This document shows, in pieces, positions 22,604 to 32,730 of a stretch of DNA of 64,000 nt; position 1 is the first letter of the stretch; each line of letters starts with the position of its first letter. The position numbers were made by a program, and so were the translations under genes. The DNA is taken from assembly GCA_030272585.1 (NCBI GenBank), contig BSYQ01000006.1, positions 3,993,001 to 4,057,000 of the forward strand. The letters run 5' to 3'. The DNA is from Bryopsis sp. KO-2023 (lineage: Eukaryota; Chlorophyta; Ulvophyceae; Bryopsidales; Bryopsidaceae). The notes beneath the pieces were generated by a model that saw only the letters and a program-made list of their open reading frames with translations, was not told the origin of the DNA and did no database searches.

Positions 22604-22720
22604 GGGAGAGACAAATCCTGTGGATTTTCTAGTAGACAAAAAGGGAGAGACAAATCCTGTGGATTTTCTGGTAGACAATAAGGGAGAGACAAATCCTGTG
22701 GATTTTCTGGTAGACAATAA
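22604..22720 (+). repeat. 39-bp tandem repeat, three copies
   Basis: Each unit starts GGGAGAGACAAATCCTGTGG and ends near TAGACAATAA; copies 2 and 3 are identical. Each unit opens with a purine run, so these could be extra polypurine-like primer sites. Confidence 0.9.
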
Positions 22721-22910
22721 GGGAGGACTTAGAAGTGTTGAATACACTTAATAGGGGGTTTGATGTGGGTGTTGAATACACTCAATGGAGTTTTGATGTG
22801 GGTGCAAGAGGTGAAATGAACAGTATGAATGAAAGGAAGAAAAACTGCATGGGATGCAGTGGGTTTTTGATTAGGTTTTGGGTACGCATAGAGTGATTTC
22901 TATGCGGGTG

Positions 22911-22920
22911 TAAGGGGGAG
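22911..22920 (+). promoter_or_regulatory. Candidate polypurine tract of the gypsy element
   Basis: TAAGGGGGAG ends nine bases before the LTR start TGTGAC. The gap is filled by CGTCACAGC, which makes the palindrome GTCACAGCTGTGAC across the boundary. Confidence 0.5.
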
Positions 22921-22929
22921 CGTCACAGC

Positions 22930-24318
22930 TGTGACGGAGCTAGAAAGAACATGGCAGATGTACTGCCACCAGATGTAATGATTATTCCGATGATAATTCG
23001 GAAGAATGGAATTGCCAACTCACACTGATAAACAGTCGTATTTTACGCTGCTCTATGTGAGACCTGGTGGTTCGTACGTCGGGTTCAATTCCTGACGAGG
23101 TCGATGACGTAGGAAAAGTTGTATATTGATACGCTGGAAGATATCGAATAGCTGGCACGCCAACCCATGGCTAGCGCAGAGTACTAGGAGTCTTACTGCC
23201 GGCACTGTCGTTTTATGACATCCGAGGTATGACTTCTACGAAACGTGCGGCTGGGAACACAAGGAGCCAGCGAAAACACTATGGATTCCAGCGAAACGGA
23301 TACAACTCACTACGAAAAACGATCTCTTAGGCGATACGCACGACTGGCAGTCGGGTCGCTAGTCGACCCCTGTCGTGACGCCGAACTCGCGGCCAGCACA
23401 CATGCGCTAGCGCTAGAACCGGCCGCGAGTATAAATATCCCACAGAATTCTGATTAAGAACAGACAGAACTCGGTGAATACCTCGTTTACTTCTTACTTC
23501 GGACATCTATCTATAGGAGGACTCTCTTATCGTGACGGACTTAAGGAAAGCTTCGCGACTTACCTTAAACGGGAATCCCGACCGGACGAGGTACTTCTGG
23601 CCAAAGATAGCATCATCCAAGGTTTTCTGAAGTACACTTTTTGAAATGGGATACACCATCCCTTCTCTTTCTGTAAAAATATTCTCTTGCTATTATTCTT
23701 GTGTCTCTGAGTGTCTTTATTCAAAATAAGATTGTTTCTGATCAAACTTTGATTCTAGAGGAAATAGGAGTGGAGTCAGAATAGTAAGAGAAGGTGCTGC
23801 CCTTCTCTTAGGAGGTTTTTCTCCACTCAGAGGAGCCGACCTCTCCTCTGAGTGTCTCCTTTCGTTTTTGGTGTTTGCGTTTTGTGTTCCTCTCTTCTCC
23901 AGCTCAGTTTCCAGAGTCCCCTTAGGCCATGGTCTCTTAGCGACCATCCTCCAGGGGACTCCACTTTCTGTCTCACTCTCGGGAGCAAGGCCCTCTTAGC
24001 GGGTGTCTCCGTCGACTTTGACTCGTGTTGTGTTCAGATGCCTGGTCTTAGGCTTTTCGTTGTTATGGGGAATCGAGACTGTGACTCTCGGATGGTGATG
24101 GTTGTTAGCGCGACTGGTCTTAGCCGACTTCTTAGGTGACGATAGTTTCAGTGCGTCGCAGTTTAGATACCAAGTTTTTGGATAAGACATTCAACGTCGG
24201 CGTAGTCCGACTCCGTTGCCGTAGACAGACTCTGCGGTAGTTCAGTACGACTCTACCTTCAATCGCGGCGCGAATGAAGAATTAGTAGTTGTGCCGAATG
24301 CGTTTTCGGAGCGTCACA
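22930..24318 (+). repeat. Gypsy 3' LTR
   Basis: It begins TGTGAC and ends GTCACA, a 6-bp inverted repeat with TG/CA ends, 1,389 bp. The sequence GGAGCGTCACA occurs both at the internal/LTR junction and at the LTR end. A TATA box lies near the middle. The 5' LTR is outside the window, so the ends are inferred, not proven by comparison. Confidence 0.65.
23430..23437 (+). promoter_or_regulatory. LTR TATA box
   Basis: TATAAATA follows a GC-rich segment about 500 bases into the LTR, a normal place for the U3 promoter. Confidence 0.55.
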
Positions 24319-24349
24319 AAGGAGGAAAAACATTTGAATCGGTGTGACG

Positions 24350-25009
24350 AGTGCAATTTTGTGACAAATCACTTGTTCCGAAAATACCAAATCGCTGCAT
24401 TTTCTCGATCATCCCTGTGATCGATGATCCGTTGATCCGTTGATCCGTTGATCCGCGTTTCGCCTCGTTTCAAGTTAAATTCGTTTCAAAAGTTTAATTC
24501 TCGCACAAGTTTCGTCTCAATTCAAGTTTGCATTTTTGTTCGAACGTTCGTTTTCTCTTCAATGCTCATTGTCGTTGGTTGGAAGTTTTTCGGTTTTGGT
24601 CCGTGGTCCGTTTGGTGGTGGACCTTTGTCCGCGCCCAACCAAAAAAAAAAAAAATAGGAAAGAAAAAAACATCGAGTGCTTGGAACTCGAAGGCTCTAG
24701 GAGGCCGTGTTAGGGAGAAAACAAATCCTATATGGGAGGCTCGAGTGGTGGCTAATTTGAATGGAAAGGAGGAACCCAATAAGGTACTCGGTTTTTTTTT
24801 TAATTTTGTTTCCCGAGTCATAAATAAGAAAACTAAAAAATCCTTATAAAATGGGTGGTCGGTTTTTTTTTTATGCTTTTGTTTTCCGACCCATAAAAAA
24901 AAACAAAAAAAAGGACGGGCTCTAGGAAGCCCGTTTTTTTCAAAGAATCGTACATGGGAGACTCAAGTGGTGGATAAATTGATCGGAAAGGAGATACCCA
25001 AATGTACTC
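24350..25009 (+). repeat. Dispersed repeat A, copy 1
   Basis: It shares long blocks with 30,058-30,690, including TCGATCATCC..TGTGATCGATGATCCGTTGAT, the GTTCGTTTTCTCTTC block, and the GGAGGCTCGAGTGGTGG block. It has an internal echo (24,733 and 24,955). GATCCGTT is repeated in tandem at 24,427-24,455. No ORF is conserved between the copies, so it is a non-coding repeat family. Confidence 0.75.
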
Positions 25010-25372
25010 GCTCTTTGATGTTGCTGCCTTGTTGAAACCGAAAACGACTCGAACTGCCTGAAAAAAAACTCGACCAGCGCTGTTGCACGCGAGAGATGCA
25101 AACATGTATTTTTCATGGATCGCTTGGATCCCTTTGTTGTTGTCGCCTTGTTGAAACCGAAAACGACTGGAACTGCCTGAAAAAAAATCGACCAGCGCCT
25201 TTTGCACGCGAGAGATGCAAAGATGTATTTTTCATGGATCGCTTGGATCCCTTTGATGTTGCCGCCTTGTTTTGAGAAGAAACCGAAAATGACTGGAACT
25301 GCCTGAAAAACTCGACCTAGCGCCGTTTGCACGCGAGAGATGCAAAGATGTATTTTTCACAGACGAAACCTC
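25010..25372 (+). repeat. Tandem array, three units of about 119 bp
   Basis: Each unit holds GAAACCGAAAACGACTGGAA, then GCACGCGAGAGATGCAAAGA and usually ATGGATCGCTTGGATCC. The third copy has a small insertion and ends in ACAGACG. One diverged monomer occurs near 30,960-31,000 at the end of repeat A copy 2, so the array belongs to that family. Confidence 0.85.
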
Positions 25373-26470
25373 GATTGAAACCAGTTCAGCAAAAATAGAA
25401 CTCAGCGAAGGGTGGGAATGAGTGTCGCACTTCGAAGTTGACGGCCTCATGGACAAACTGTCCGTCAGGTCCAAGTCTTTACACAACCAACCCCCTTTGT
25501 TTGTCAACCCCATTCTACCATCCCCAAGATCTATTCAACACAAATTGTGCCCTAATAACCCTCATCAGTAAAGCCACCAAAGGTTGCTGCATCCTTGGAG
25601 TCCAGACCCCCTCTAAATATTCCCTGAATGCAAACCACTTCAGCCCTTGCGATCTGCCCAGCCATCCACAAGCTCCAAAGGGAAAAACTTGGATGCAGCT
25701 TTTTCTAGCGGCACCCACGTTTTCACATCGCCGTGATTTCAAAGCATGCGGACATAACCACTGCATTCACTGGACTACATAATGTATCAACTAAACACTG
25801 TCAAAAAAGGGGGGTTGGATGCACGGTCAGATCATGATTCAATCAGCTGATTACAGGTGGTGAAAAAAAGCACAGGAAAATCGATGGAAGGAAACAACGA
25901 TAAGATTCGTCCCTTCTGTCGCTGTATTTCCTCAGCTGTTTCGCACCTTGTTTTTGGTATCCGGGTTTGTGCTGCAGCACCACTCCATCCAGCTGGGAGG
26001 ACAGGCAGGACTCTCTTTCAAGCTTCATCAGCTCTTCCAGTGAGTTTGTGAATCCGTCGGTCAACTGATTCACCACAGATACCACCTCGATCATATCTCA
26101 GAAAGACACAGGAGCACCTGAAATAATTCCCACAAGATATGACTAATGTGCTACATGAACCAGGCAATCATGGAAAAATAGTTATGGCAGGAAATGATAC
26201 TAATGGGAGGACCAGTCCGAAAAGAAAACAAAGCAAGGAAATTGAAAAAGTGGATAAAGATCATTCAGTGATGAATAAAGTTTTCAAGCAAGAAAAGCAA
26301 TCAGCCCAACGACCATACACTCAACAGCGTTTTCCATTCTAAGATTGCAATCAATTGAGAAGTTGGTTTGGAGGCTAGACACTTTCCATAAATCACCACA
26401 ACAACAGATGCTCAGGCCTGAAACAGGCTTAAATCCATAAAAATATAATATTGTGCAATATATTAACTGT
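25373..26470. other. Intergenic, no gene seen
   Basis: The ORFs here are short (up to 114 codons) and overlap on both strands without motifs. No RNA gene or transposon ends were recognised. Confidence 0.4.
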
Positions 26471-26699
26471 CCTCAGGGACTTGCTCTTTGAATTGAATTG
26501 AATAAAATGGACTTCTTGGGACGAAGAACTGTCTTTGTGAATTTTGTGAGTTTTTGGCCTCCGTGTGTAAGAATTTCTCAGTCGCTTGCTCAGATCAATC
26601 ACGACTCGATCGCAACGTGCTTTTCATTATCATTATCATTTCACTCACATCTTGAGTCTTTGGGACGTCATGGTCCCTTTTTGCAGGCATGAAAGGACG

Positions 26700-27617
26700 A
26701 CTATGGAGGAAGAGTCGTCAGTCACTCTTGCCATGAACATTCTCAAAAATCGTTTTCCTGGAAGGCTTCCACACCTGGTAGGCTTTGATCCTCCGTTTGC
26801 CTCGATATACGCCAAAGGAGGTTCTGTACGGGGAATTAGGGTGTTATCCATTAGAATTAGCACTTTGGTCGCAATTGTGCCGATATTGGAACAAGTTGGT
26901 TGGGTTATCAGTTGATCGATTGCATGGAAGATTGTTTTGTTGGGGTTTTGATCAATATCACGCATCTCGATCTTCTTGGTTTGGGCGTATTTTGGGTTTT
27001 TTCAGACGGTTTTGGCCGGAGAAGATATTTTCTTCTACGACTTTGGTGGACATTTCGGAATTTCAGCGTCGTTATAAAGCTATGCATGCTGAACATGTTT
27101 TCGGTTCATCTGCATCTCGAGTTATATCTTGGTATCGGCATATTAAGTTTTCCCTCAGATTTGAACGGTATTTGACAACTTTAAAACCAACTTCTCTTCG
27201 GGTTTTCTTTACTCGTTTTCGTTGTGGTATTCATTTCTTGGAAGTGGAAGTGGGACGATATAATGGTGTACCAAGGGAAAACAGGATTTGTCGGTTGTGT
27301 CGGTCCGCGGTGGAAGATGAACGGCATTTTCTTTTTGAATGTCCTTTTTATTCTTCCTTTCGTTCTTTGCATTCAGATGTTTTTCGATGGGCTAATCCCA
27401 AGGATCTTTTTAGTAGGGTGCCATCGGGCAAATTAGCTTTAGTTATCAGCAAAATGGCTTCAATACGTTCAGCAGGTTTACAATCCTAAGGTTTTTGTTT
27501 TGTTTTTGTTTTTTTTTGTTTTTCTCTTTCTTTTCTTTCCTTTTTGTCTTTGTTCCAGCATCATAGAGGGTGATGGCTCTCTTTTGCTGTGGGTTGTAAT
27601 TATGATTATGATTATGG
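26700..27617 (+). mobile_element. LINE (non-LTR retrotransposon) 3' fragment
   Basis: The last ~200 codons (26,785-27,489) encode the C-terminal part of a LINE ORF2. The segment LRVFFTRFRCGIHFLEVEVG..GVPRENRICRLC..VEDERHFLFECPFYSSFR is a zf-RVT-type Cys/His domain that follows RT in many LINEs. RT and endonuclease are absent, so the copy is 5'-truncated, as is common. A frame change near 26,785 shows decay. After the stop come a T-rich 3' tail and TTATGATTATGATTATGG (about 27,597-27,615), a LINE-type terminal microsatellite that marks the 3' end. The upstream limit is uncertain. Confidence 0.75.
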
Positions 27618-27742
27618 TAGGCTTTGATTTGAGCGGGCGGCCCAGCCCGACAGGCGGGTGCGAATAATAACAGGAAAGGTCTTTTCCGACGTCGGAAAAG
27701 ACAACAACGTCGACGTTGTGTGGGTCCAAAATTGTTTGGGAC

Positions 27743-27749
27743 TATAAAA
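27743..27749 (+). promoter_or_regulatory. Candidate TATA box of the Ala/Cys-rich gene
   Basis: TATAAAA lies about 75 bases before the ATG at 27,824. Confidence 0.4.
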
Positions 27750-27823
27750 AAAAGGGCAGTGGAGAGGAAAGGCGAACTGGGTTAGCTTGCTTTGCTTCTT
27801 TTCTGTGACAGTTGAACAAAAAA

Positions 27824-29002
27824 ATGATGAAGTCGGCTCTTTGCATCGCTGTGGTGGCGCTCCTGTGTGGTGGGTACCTGATGCGCGCATGGCGCGCGCC
27901 TTTGCTGCTGAAGAGTGCAAGTTTGCTCCGCTAGAATGCAATGGTCGAATTTTCTTCGCCGCTCGATGTTTGGTAGGCAGCGGCCTCGCCGTGGATTGCC
28001 CTGGAGCCGCCGATCCTAGCTGCAGTGCTTTCGCTTCGCTGCAAATTTTCGTGACTGCTGGTAACTGCAAGGGCCAAGCCGGCGCCGATTGCGAGGTGAT
28101 CTTCGTTGCGAGGCGTTTGTGTTTTGGTGCTGACGTTTTTATGAGAGAATCGATTCGACTTCAATGTGTGTTTTTATTGTCGTCAAAAGGCAGTGTCTAG
28201 CTCCCAGAGCAAGTTCAAGGAGGCGTATGCCGACTGGTGGGGCGAGGGAAAGGACGCTTGCGAGGGGGGGAGAGTCGAGGCCGCCGCCACCGCAGTCGCC
28301 ACCGCGATCGCCGAGGTCTGGTCGAACGCGGCTGCCAAGGTCACGTGCGACGGCAGGGGTTTCGCATGCGGCTGGTCCGCCTCTGGCGGCAACACCTTCG
28401 CATTGGGTTTCGCCGAAGCGCTCGCCCAAGCCGCAGCCGATGCCTTCGATGGTGAATTTGCCACCGCCTTCTGCTACGCCGATGTTCGCGCTGTGTCCGT
28501 GGCGCTTGCCGAGGCGGCTGCGTCGGCTCAGGCGGACGTGTGCGTGAACAACTCGGGGACGAAGGAAGACTTCGAGAGTTCCTACGTCAAGGCCGTCAGC
28601 CAAGCCATCGCCAACGCATTCGCGACAGCATCCGCCAGCGCGTGCAACAGTGAGTCCCCAGTTTTTTGTGACAGTTTTATCTCAGCAGGGATCGGTGTCT
28701 GACGGGTGTGCTTCGTCGCACTGAATTCAGAGGGCGACTCGGTGACCGCAAAGAGTCTGTGCACTGGTGACGCCACTTCCTTGACCAAAGACAAGGTGAT
28801 CAAGAGCGGGGACGCCTGCGGCGGCGCCAGTCAGCTCATCGCCTGCTCGGGACCCGGAAAAGCGCTGTGTTGCGCTTCCGACTTCAAGAGGGGTTTCTGC
28901 AGATGCGAAAAATGCGACGGTCCTTGGCTGAAGAAGGACCCGACCGAGGACGGCAAGAAAGTCTTCGAGAACAAGAGCAATGAGAAATGCTTCTGTGCCT
29001 AG
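27824..29002 (+). CDS. Secreted Ala/Cys-rich protein, unknown family
   Basis: The N-terminus MMKSALCIAVVALLC is a signal-peptide core. Coding continues in 27,914-28,095, 28,190-28,649 and 28,731-29,002. The last two introns have GT/AG ends and keep the frame. The first shift needs either a 44-base intron (27,870-27,913) or a one-base indel, so this joint is uncertain. The total is about 319 residues. The middle is Ala-rich in stretches such as AAATAVATAIAEVW and ALAQAAADAF, which look like amphipathic helices, each closed by a Cys. The last exon is Cys-dense and ends CEKC..KCFCA. About 25 Cys suggest many disulfides, so an extracellular or wall protein is likely. GC content is far above the flanks. 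No family was recognised; silk-like or matrix proteins are only an analogy. Confidence 0.65.
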
Positions 29003-29403
29003 ATAGAAAAAGGGCACTGCCCTTGCTCAACTTTTCAAGTTCGATTTTCTTGAGTGCAAAGACACTCTTTATTTTATTGTGAGGTGCATTTGTTAGTTCG
29101 GCTAGACCATACTTGCTCTTTTTTCTTTCTTTCTTTCTTTTGGTTCAGTTTGGATTTGTCACTGTAGCTTCAGGAAGCAATGTTCTTGCTATCCTTGTGA
29201 AGGTACTATTTTGTTGAACTGCTATTTTTGCATTTTGGAGGGTTTTAGTTTGTATGGCAGATGACTTGCTGCAGTCCACCGAAAACTGTTTCGGCAAACA
29301 TGAAATTACAACAAAGCGAAAAGGCCTCTAATTGTCATTTCCCTCTTTTGCTGAATTTAAACCTCCACAGATAGACAGGGATTTGGCTATTCTGTTCCGT
29401 ATA
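29003..29403. other. Intergenic 3' region
   Basis: It holds a TTTC microsatellite (about 29,118-29,140) and no ORF. It probably includes the 3' UTR of the Ala/Cys-rich gene. Confidence 0.4.
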
Positions 29404-29405
29404 TA

Positions 29406-29835
29406 CAGTAGAATTCGGTTATTATTTCGTCGGCTACTGCAGCACGCTGTCTACTAGAGCAAAATCACCAGGAACGGAATTTTCAGGGGGTGGGGGTGGC
29501 CGTTTAATCAATCTGGATTTCGGGTATTAAATCAAGGTGCTCACGAATTTCCTACGAGAATCGTCAAACGAGAGGACGCGCTGCGCCGTTTGGAAGTAGG
29601 CCTGGAGCGTCGGGGCTTTGACAAGATCGAGGTCTACGAGAATGCCCAAGACATCGTCGTGGCGTTCCTTCGATAGCAGTTGACGCGCCAGGCCTCTATT
29701 CAAGAGTTTTTTAAAGTTTGATCCACTTTGACGCGTCTGGGAAAGAGGGAATGTCGGACTTTGTTTTGTAAATCCGCCGCGTACTAAAGCGAAAAACCCA
29801 CCGCCCCAGTGTGATTTAGTAACCGAATTCTACTG
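29406..29835. mobile_element. pogo/Tigger-type short DNA transposon (MITE)
   Basis: The 430-bp element has perfect 16-bp terminal inverted repeats, CAGTAGAATTCGGTTA, and is flanked by TA on both sides. CAGTA ends with a TA target fit the pogo/Tigger branch of Tc1/mariner. About 29,548-29,677 it keeps an open stretch with DALRRLEVGLERRGFDK and a stop, perhaps a transposase C-terminal remnant. No DDE catalytic region is present, so it is non-autonomous. Confidence 0.85.
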
Positions 29836-30057
29836 TATATATTAACTGTGTGGATAAGCCACCCCACTCGAAATTTCTTTGCATGAATTTCTGAGCCAGT
29901 CTGGGCTCTGGAAAACAGATTATCCCCCGATCATTTTTCCCTTGTGCCAAAAAGCAGCCAATCCAGTTTTGGTGTTGTGCAATTCGGAAAGGCTTCTGGA
30001 AGGGAAAACTCAAGAATGACATTGCAGTGGGTCTATCTTCTGTCATCTTCTTTCTTT

Positions 30058-31010
30058 CAATTTTGTGACAAAACCCTCACACCAAATCGCCAAATCGCCG
30101 TATTTCCTCGATCATCCGTGTGATCGATGATCCGTTGATGCGGTCTTTCACGTTTTTTCCTTTTGCCTAAGATCAAGTTAAATTAGTTTCAAAACGTCAA
30201 TTCTCGCACACGTTTTCTTTTAATTCAAGTTTGTATTTTTCTTCGAAAGTTCGTTTTCTCTTCGATAAATATATAAATTATATATTTTTCTTCTTTTTCG
30301 CTGGTTCAAAGTTTCGGTTTTGATCCAATCGGTCCGTTTGGTGGTAGACGTTTGCCAAAAAAAGTTTAGGAAAAAAAAAGATGTGCTTGCAACTCAAAAG
30401 GCTCCAAGAAGCCATTTAGGGAGAAAAAAGTTCCTGTATCGGAGGCTCGGGTGGTGGATAAATTGAATAGAAAGAAGATAGGTGGTTGGTTTCTTTTATA
30501 ACTTTCTTTCCCGATCCATAAATATAAAAGTAAAAAATCCTCGTAAAATGGGTGGTCGGTTGTTTTTTGCTTTTCTTTTCCAATCCATGAAAAAAAGAAA
30601 GGGCTCTTAAAAAGCCCTTTCTTTAAAAAATAAATCTCCTTTGTAAAGCTCGGGTAAAATAAAACAAATGGAAGGGATGTTAAGGAAGCCACGGGGATTT
30701 CTTGTTTCTAAAAGTGTTTTTTTCTTAGTATTTTGGTGTGCGTGTTTTTTTTTTATCTTGGAAAGAGTTTTGGCTGCAATTTAATTTTGGTGAATGGGAA
30801 ACCAATTCGATTTTTAAAAAATTAGGAAGCCCGAGTGGACAAGGATGGTCTAAAAAAATAGGTAGATTTTTTTTTCAGTTTTGGAAGGTGAAGGAATGAT
30901 GAAGATGTGGAAAGGAACTGTGGGAAGAAATAACAATGGCTGAAAATGGCTGAAAACTAAACCCAGCACCTTTTGCACGCAAGAGATGCAATATCAGCAC
31001 AACTAAAGCC
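30058..31010 (+). repeat. Dispersed repeat A, copy 2
   Basis: It matches 24,350-25,009 in the same order and orientation for about 600 bases, then is unclear, then ends with one monomer of the 119-bp array (GCACGCAAGAGATGCAA near 30,974). No ORF. Together the copies bracket the LINE tail, the Ala/Cys-rich gene and the pogo element. Confidence 0.7.
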
Positions 31011-31116
31011 ACCAAAAACGTTTACATCTACTGCACCAAAACAAAAACAGGGAAATAAGCGAGCAAATACATGTGTGCATATACACTGTTTGATTATGTA
31101 TTTCCTGTAATCATTA

Positions 31117-32425
31117 CTAATTGGCGCTCGAAAGGGCTCTCTCCAATGCTTCCCTCGGCCCTGTGGTAAACAGCGTGGCTGGGTAGATTTTGCTGCCCCA
31201 TCGAGGATGGAGAATAATCTGCAAAAAAAACAAAACACAAAAAAAAAAATCGTTGTCGAAAGTCAAGATGTTTTACCAGCTGAAAACGAACACCCCAAAT
31301 TTGACTCCACAGCAAAGGACCCGATCGACTCACCTTGCATCCAGCTGCGTTGGCCGTTTCGTACCCCAACAGGACAGACATACCCTCAACTTCACCATAG
31401 GGGCAATTGTAATTCTTATGAATCATCTGAACACCACCAAAAACAGAATCACACCATTTCTCATCAATCGGTTTCGCTCTCAATTCAACGCTTCGACATC
31501 TTTCACTTCAAATTTCCGCCACAGAGTACCCCTCCCCCCCCCCTCCTCCCCCCCAACTCAACACACCCAGACCACACACATATACTGACCGGTAGACCAG
31601 AGCATGGGTCGATAAAATCCGCCCAATGATTCTCTTTCTGTAAAGAAGCGCAAACTGCTGTGGCCCACTCTGAAAACTGGCCACACGCACACATCCCCGA
31701 TTAACATATGCAGGCATTCAGCACACATCCAGTGGATATAATCAAAGTTGTCTGGAGGTTCTCGAATAATCAGTTTTCTCTTAGGTTACCTTTAAGGTAG
31801 AGAGCTAGATATGGACATTGTGCCGACAAGGTGGTTTCTTTCTGAGTCGGCCTATGGCACAGTTCTGTGAACGGGGTGCACTCGGCCTTTTGGCCTTGCG
31901 TAAAATAAACTTTCAATTCAATATCCACACATATATATAAAGTTGGCGGTGCACTTACACATGCAATAAATCTATTGATTGATCATGCATGCAAAACTCA
32001 AACAAGGAGTGCATAACCATTTTCTGCTGAAGGGCTTTGTCGTGGTGTGCAATAATTCAGTGTGTCAAAAAAGTATGCAGCATTGCCGATTCTATTCTCG
32101 CGTTTTCGACGGGGGACCACGGCACGCACGCACACCTTTTCGAGCAATTCATCCTTTTCTTTGTCGACCGCCTCCCCTGTGGCAGCCAAGTCATTGACGG
32201 AGTTCTGGCAAGTGGGCACGATGAGCGCGTTCTCGGGGTCTATGTCTGGAAAGATGGCCTGGAACTCCCTCGCGAAACGTTTCGGACACGCTGCGAGCGC
32301 ACCGACGAAACTGCTTTCGCGACATTCGGTTGAATTTCAACGCCGGTACCACAGGGAACGGAGATTCCAAACTTACTACGGATGGTGTATTCCATGCCCC
32401 AAGACGTCTGGGCAGTCTCGGACAT
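31117..32425 (-). CDS. MMADHC: MMADHC (CblD) cobalamin-trafficking protein, apparent frameshift
   Basis: Minus-strand exons: 32,310-32,136; 31,676-31,590; 31,426-31,334; 31,218-31,117. They join in frame and encode a run matching the C-terminal domain of MMADHC: AREFQAIFPDIDPEN, DKEKDELLEK, NHWADFIDPCSGLP, LHPRWGSKIYPATLFTTGP. MMADHC works with MMACHC to pass processed vitamin B12 to cytosolic methionine synthase or mitochondrial methylmalonyl-CoA mutase. The ATG at 32,425 (MSETAQTSW) is in a different frame from the conserved part; the switch must occur near 32,331-32,340. In the conserved frame TECRESSFVGALAACP continues upstream until a stop. No GT/AG intron restores it, so a one-base indel, an assembly error or a pseudogene is possible. 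It diverges from TMEM107. Confidence 0.8.
31786..31925 (+). repeat. SINE-like dispersed repeat, copy 1
   Basis: It ends GTGAACGGGGTGCACTCGGCC, then TTTTGGCCTTGCG and a TTCAATTCAAT tail. Copies of the same 3' end are at 43,600-43,825 and, inverted, at 57,020-57,185. It lies in an intron of MMADHC. Confidence 0.7.
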
Positions 32426-32730
32426 TGTGACGATGTGCGACGGGGACGAGGTTGGGCGCGCGCGCAAAGAAACTGTGAGTTGGCCGTGGTTACGTCAGGG
32501 ACGACATGGGGGGCGCTCTGTACGGCTATCCAGCAACTGAGATTCGATTTTGGGCCCCGAAGGAACAGCCCGATTCGGTTTCTGGCTGATCGACGTCAGG
32601 CGTCAAAGGCGATGGGGTTCAGACAAGCGGAGGAGGTGAGGACAACCCAAGCGGCGAGGTTTTTCGATCCCGCGGGTGTCGGCGTGTGCGTGACACAGGA
32701 GCTGGGCTGATATATTGAGCGGGGTTCACC
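32426..32730. promoter_or_regulatory. Shared divergent promoter region, MMADHC/TMEM107
   Basis: The two start codons are 305 bases apart and point away from each other. The stretch is CpG-rich compared with the surrounding DNA. No TATA box was seen. Confidence 0.45.

Larger units (their letters stand above)
22373..22929 (+). other. Gypsy 3' untranslated region
   Basis: AT-rich, with an A/T-rich stretch near 22,410-22,445, three 39-bp tandem repeats, two imperfect copies of GTTGAATACACT...TTTGATGTGGGTG (about 22,736-22,803) and the polypurine tract next to the LTR. No ORF. Confidence 0.6.
13303..24318 (+). mobile_element. Ty3/gypsy LTR retrotransposon, 5' part cut off by the LARD insertion
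   Basis: In order it shows gag zinc knuckle, aspartic protease, RT, RNase H, an inserted DNA transposon, an accessory ORF, integrase, two more accessory ORFs, tandem repeats, a polypurine tract and the 3' LTR. The protease-RT-RNase H-integrase order places it in Ty3/gypsy. The 5' LTR, the start of gag and the rest of the upstream sequence should lie left of the window, beyond the other half of the inserted element. Integrase is not fused to RT/RNase H, which is unusual. Confidence 0.85.

Noticed and set aside
23245-23457. 70-codon ORF in the gypsy LTR
   Set aside because: It overlaps the TATA region and has no motif.
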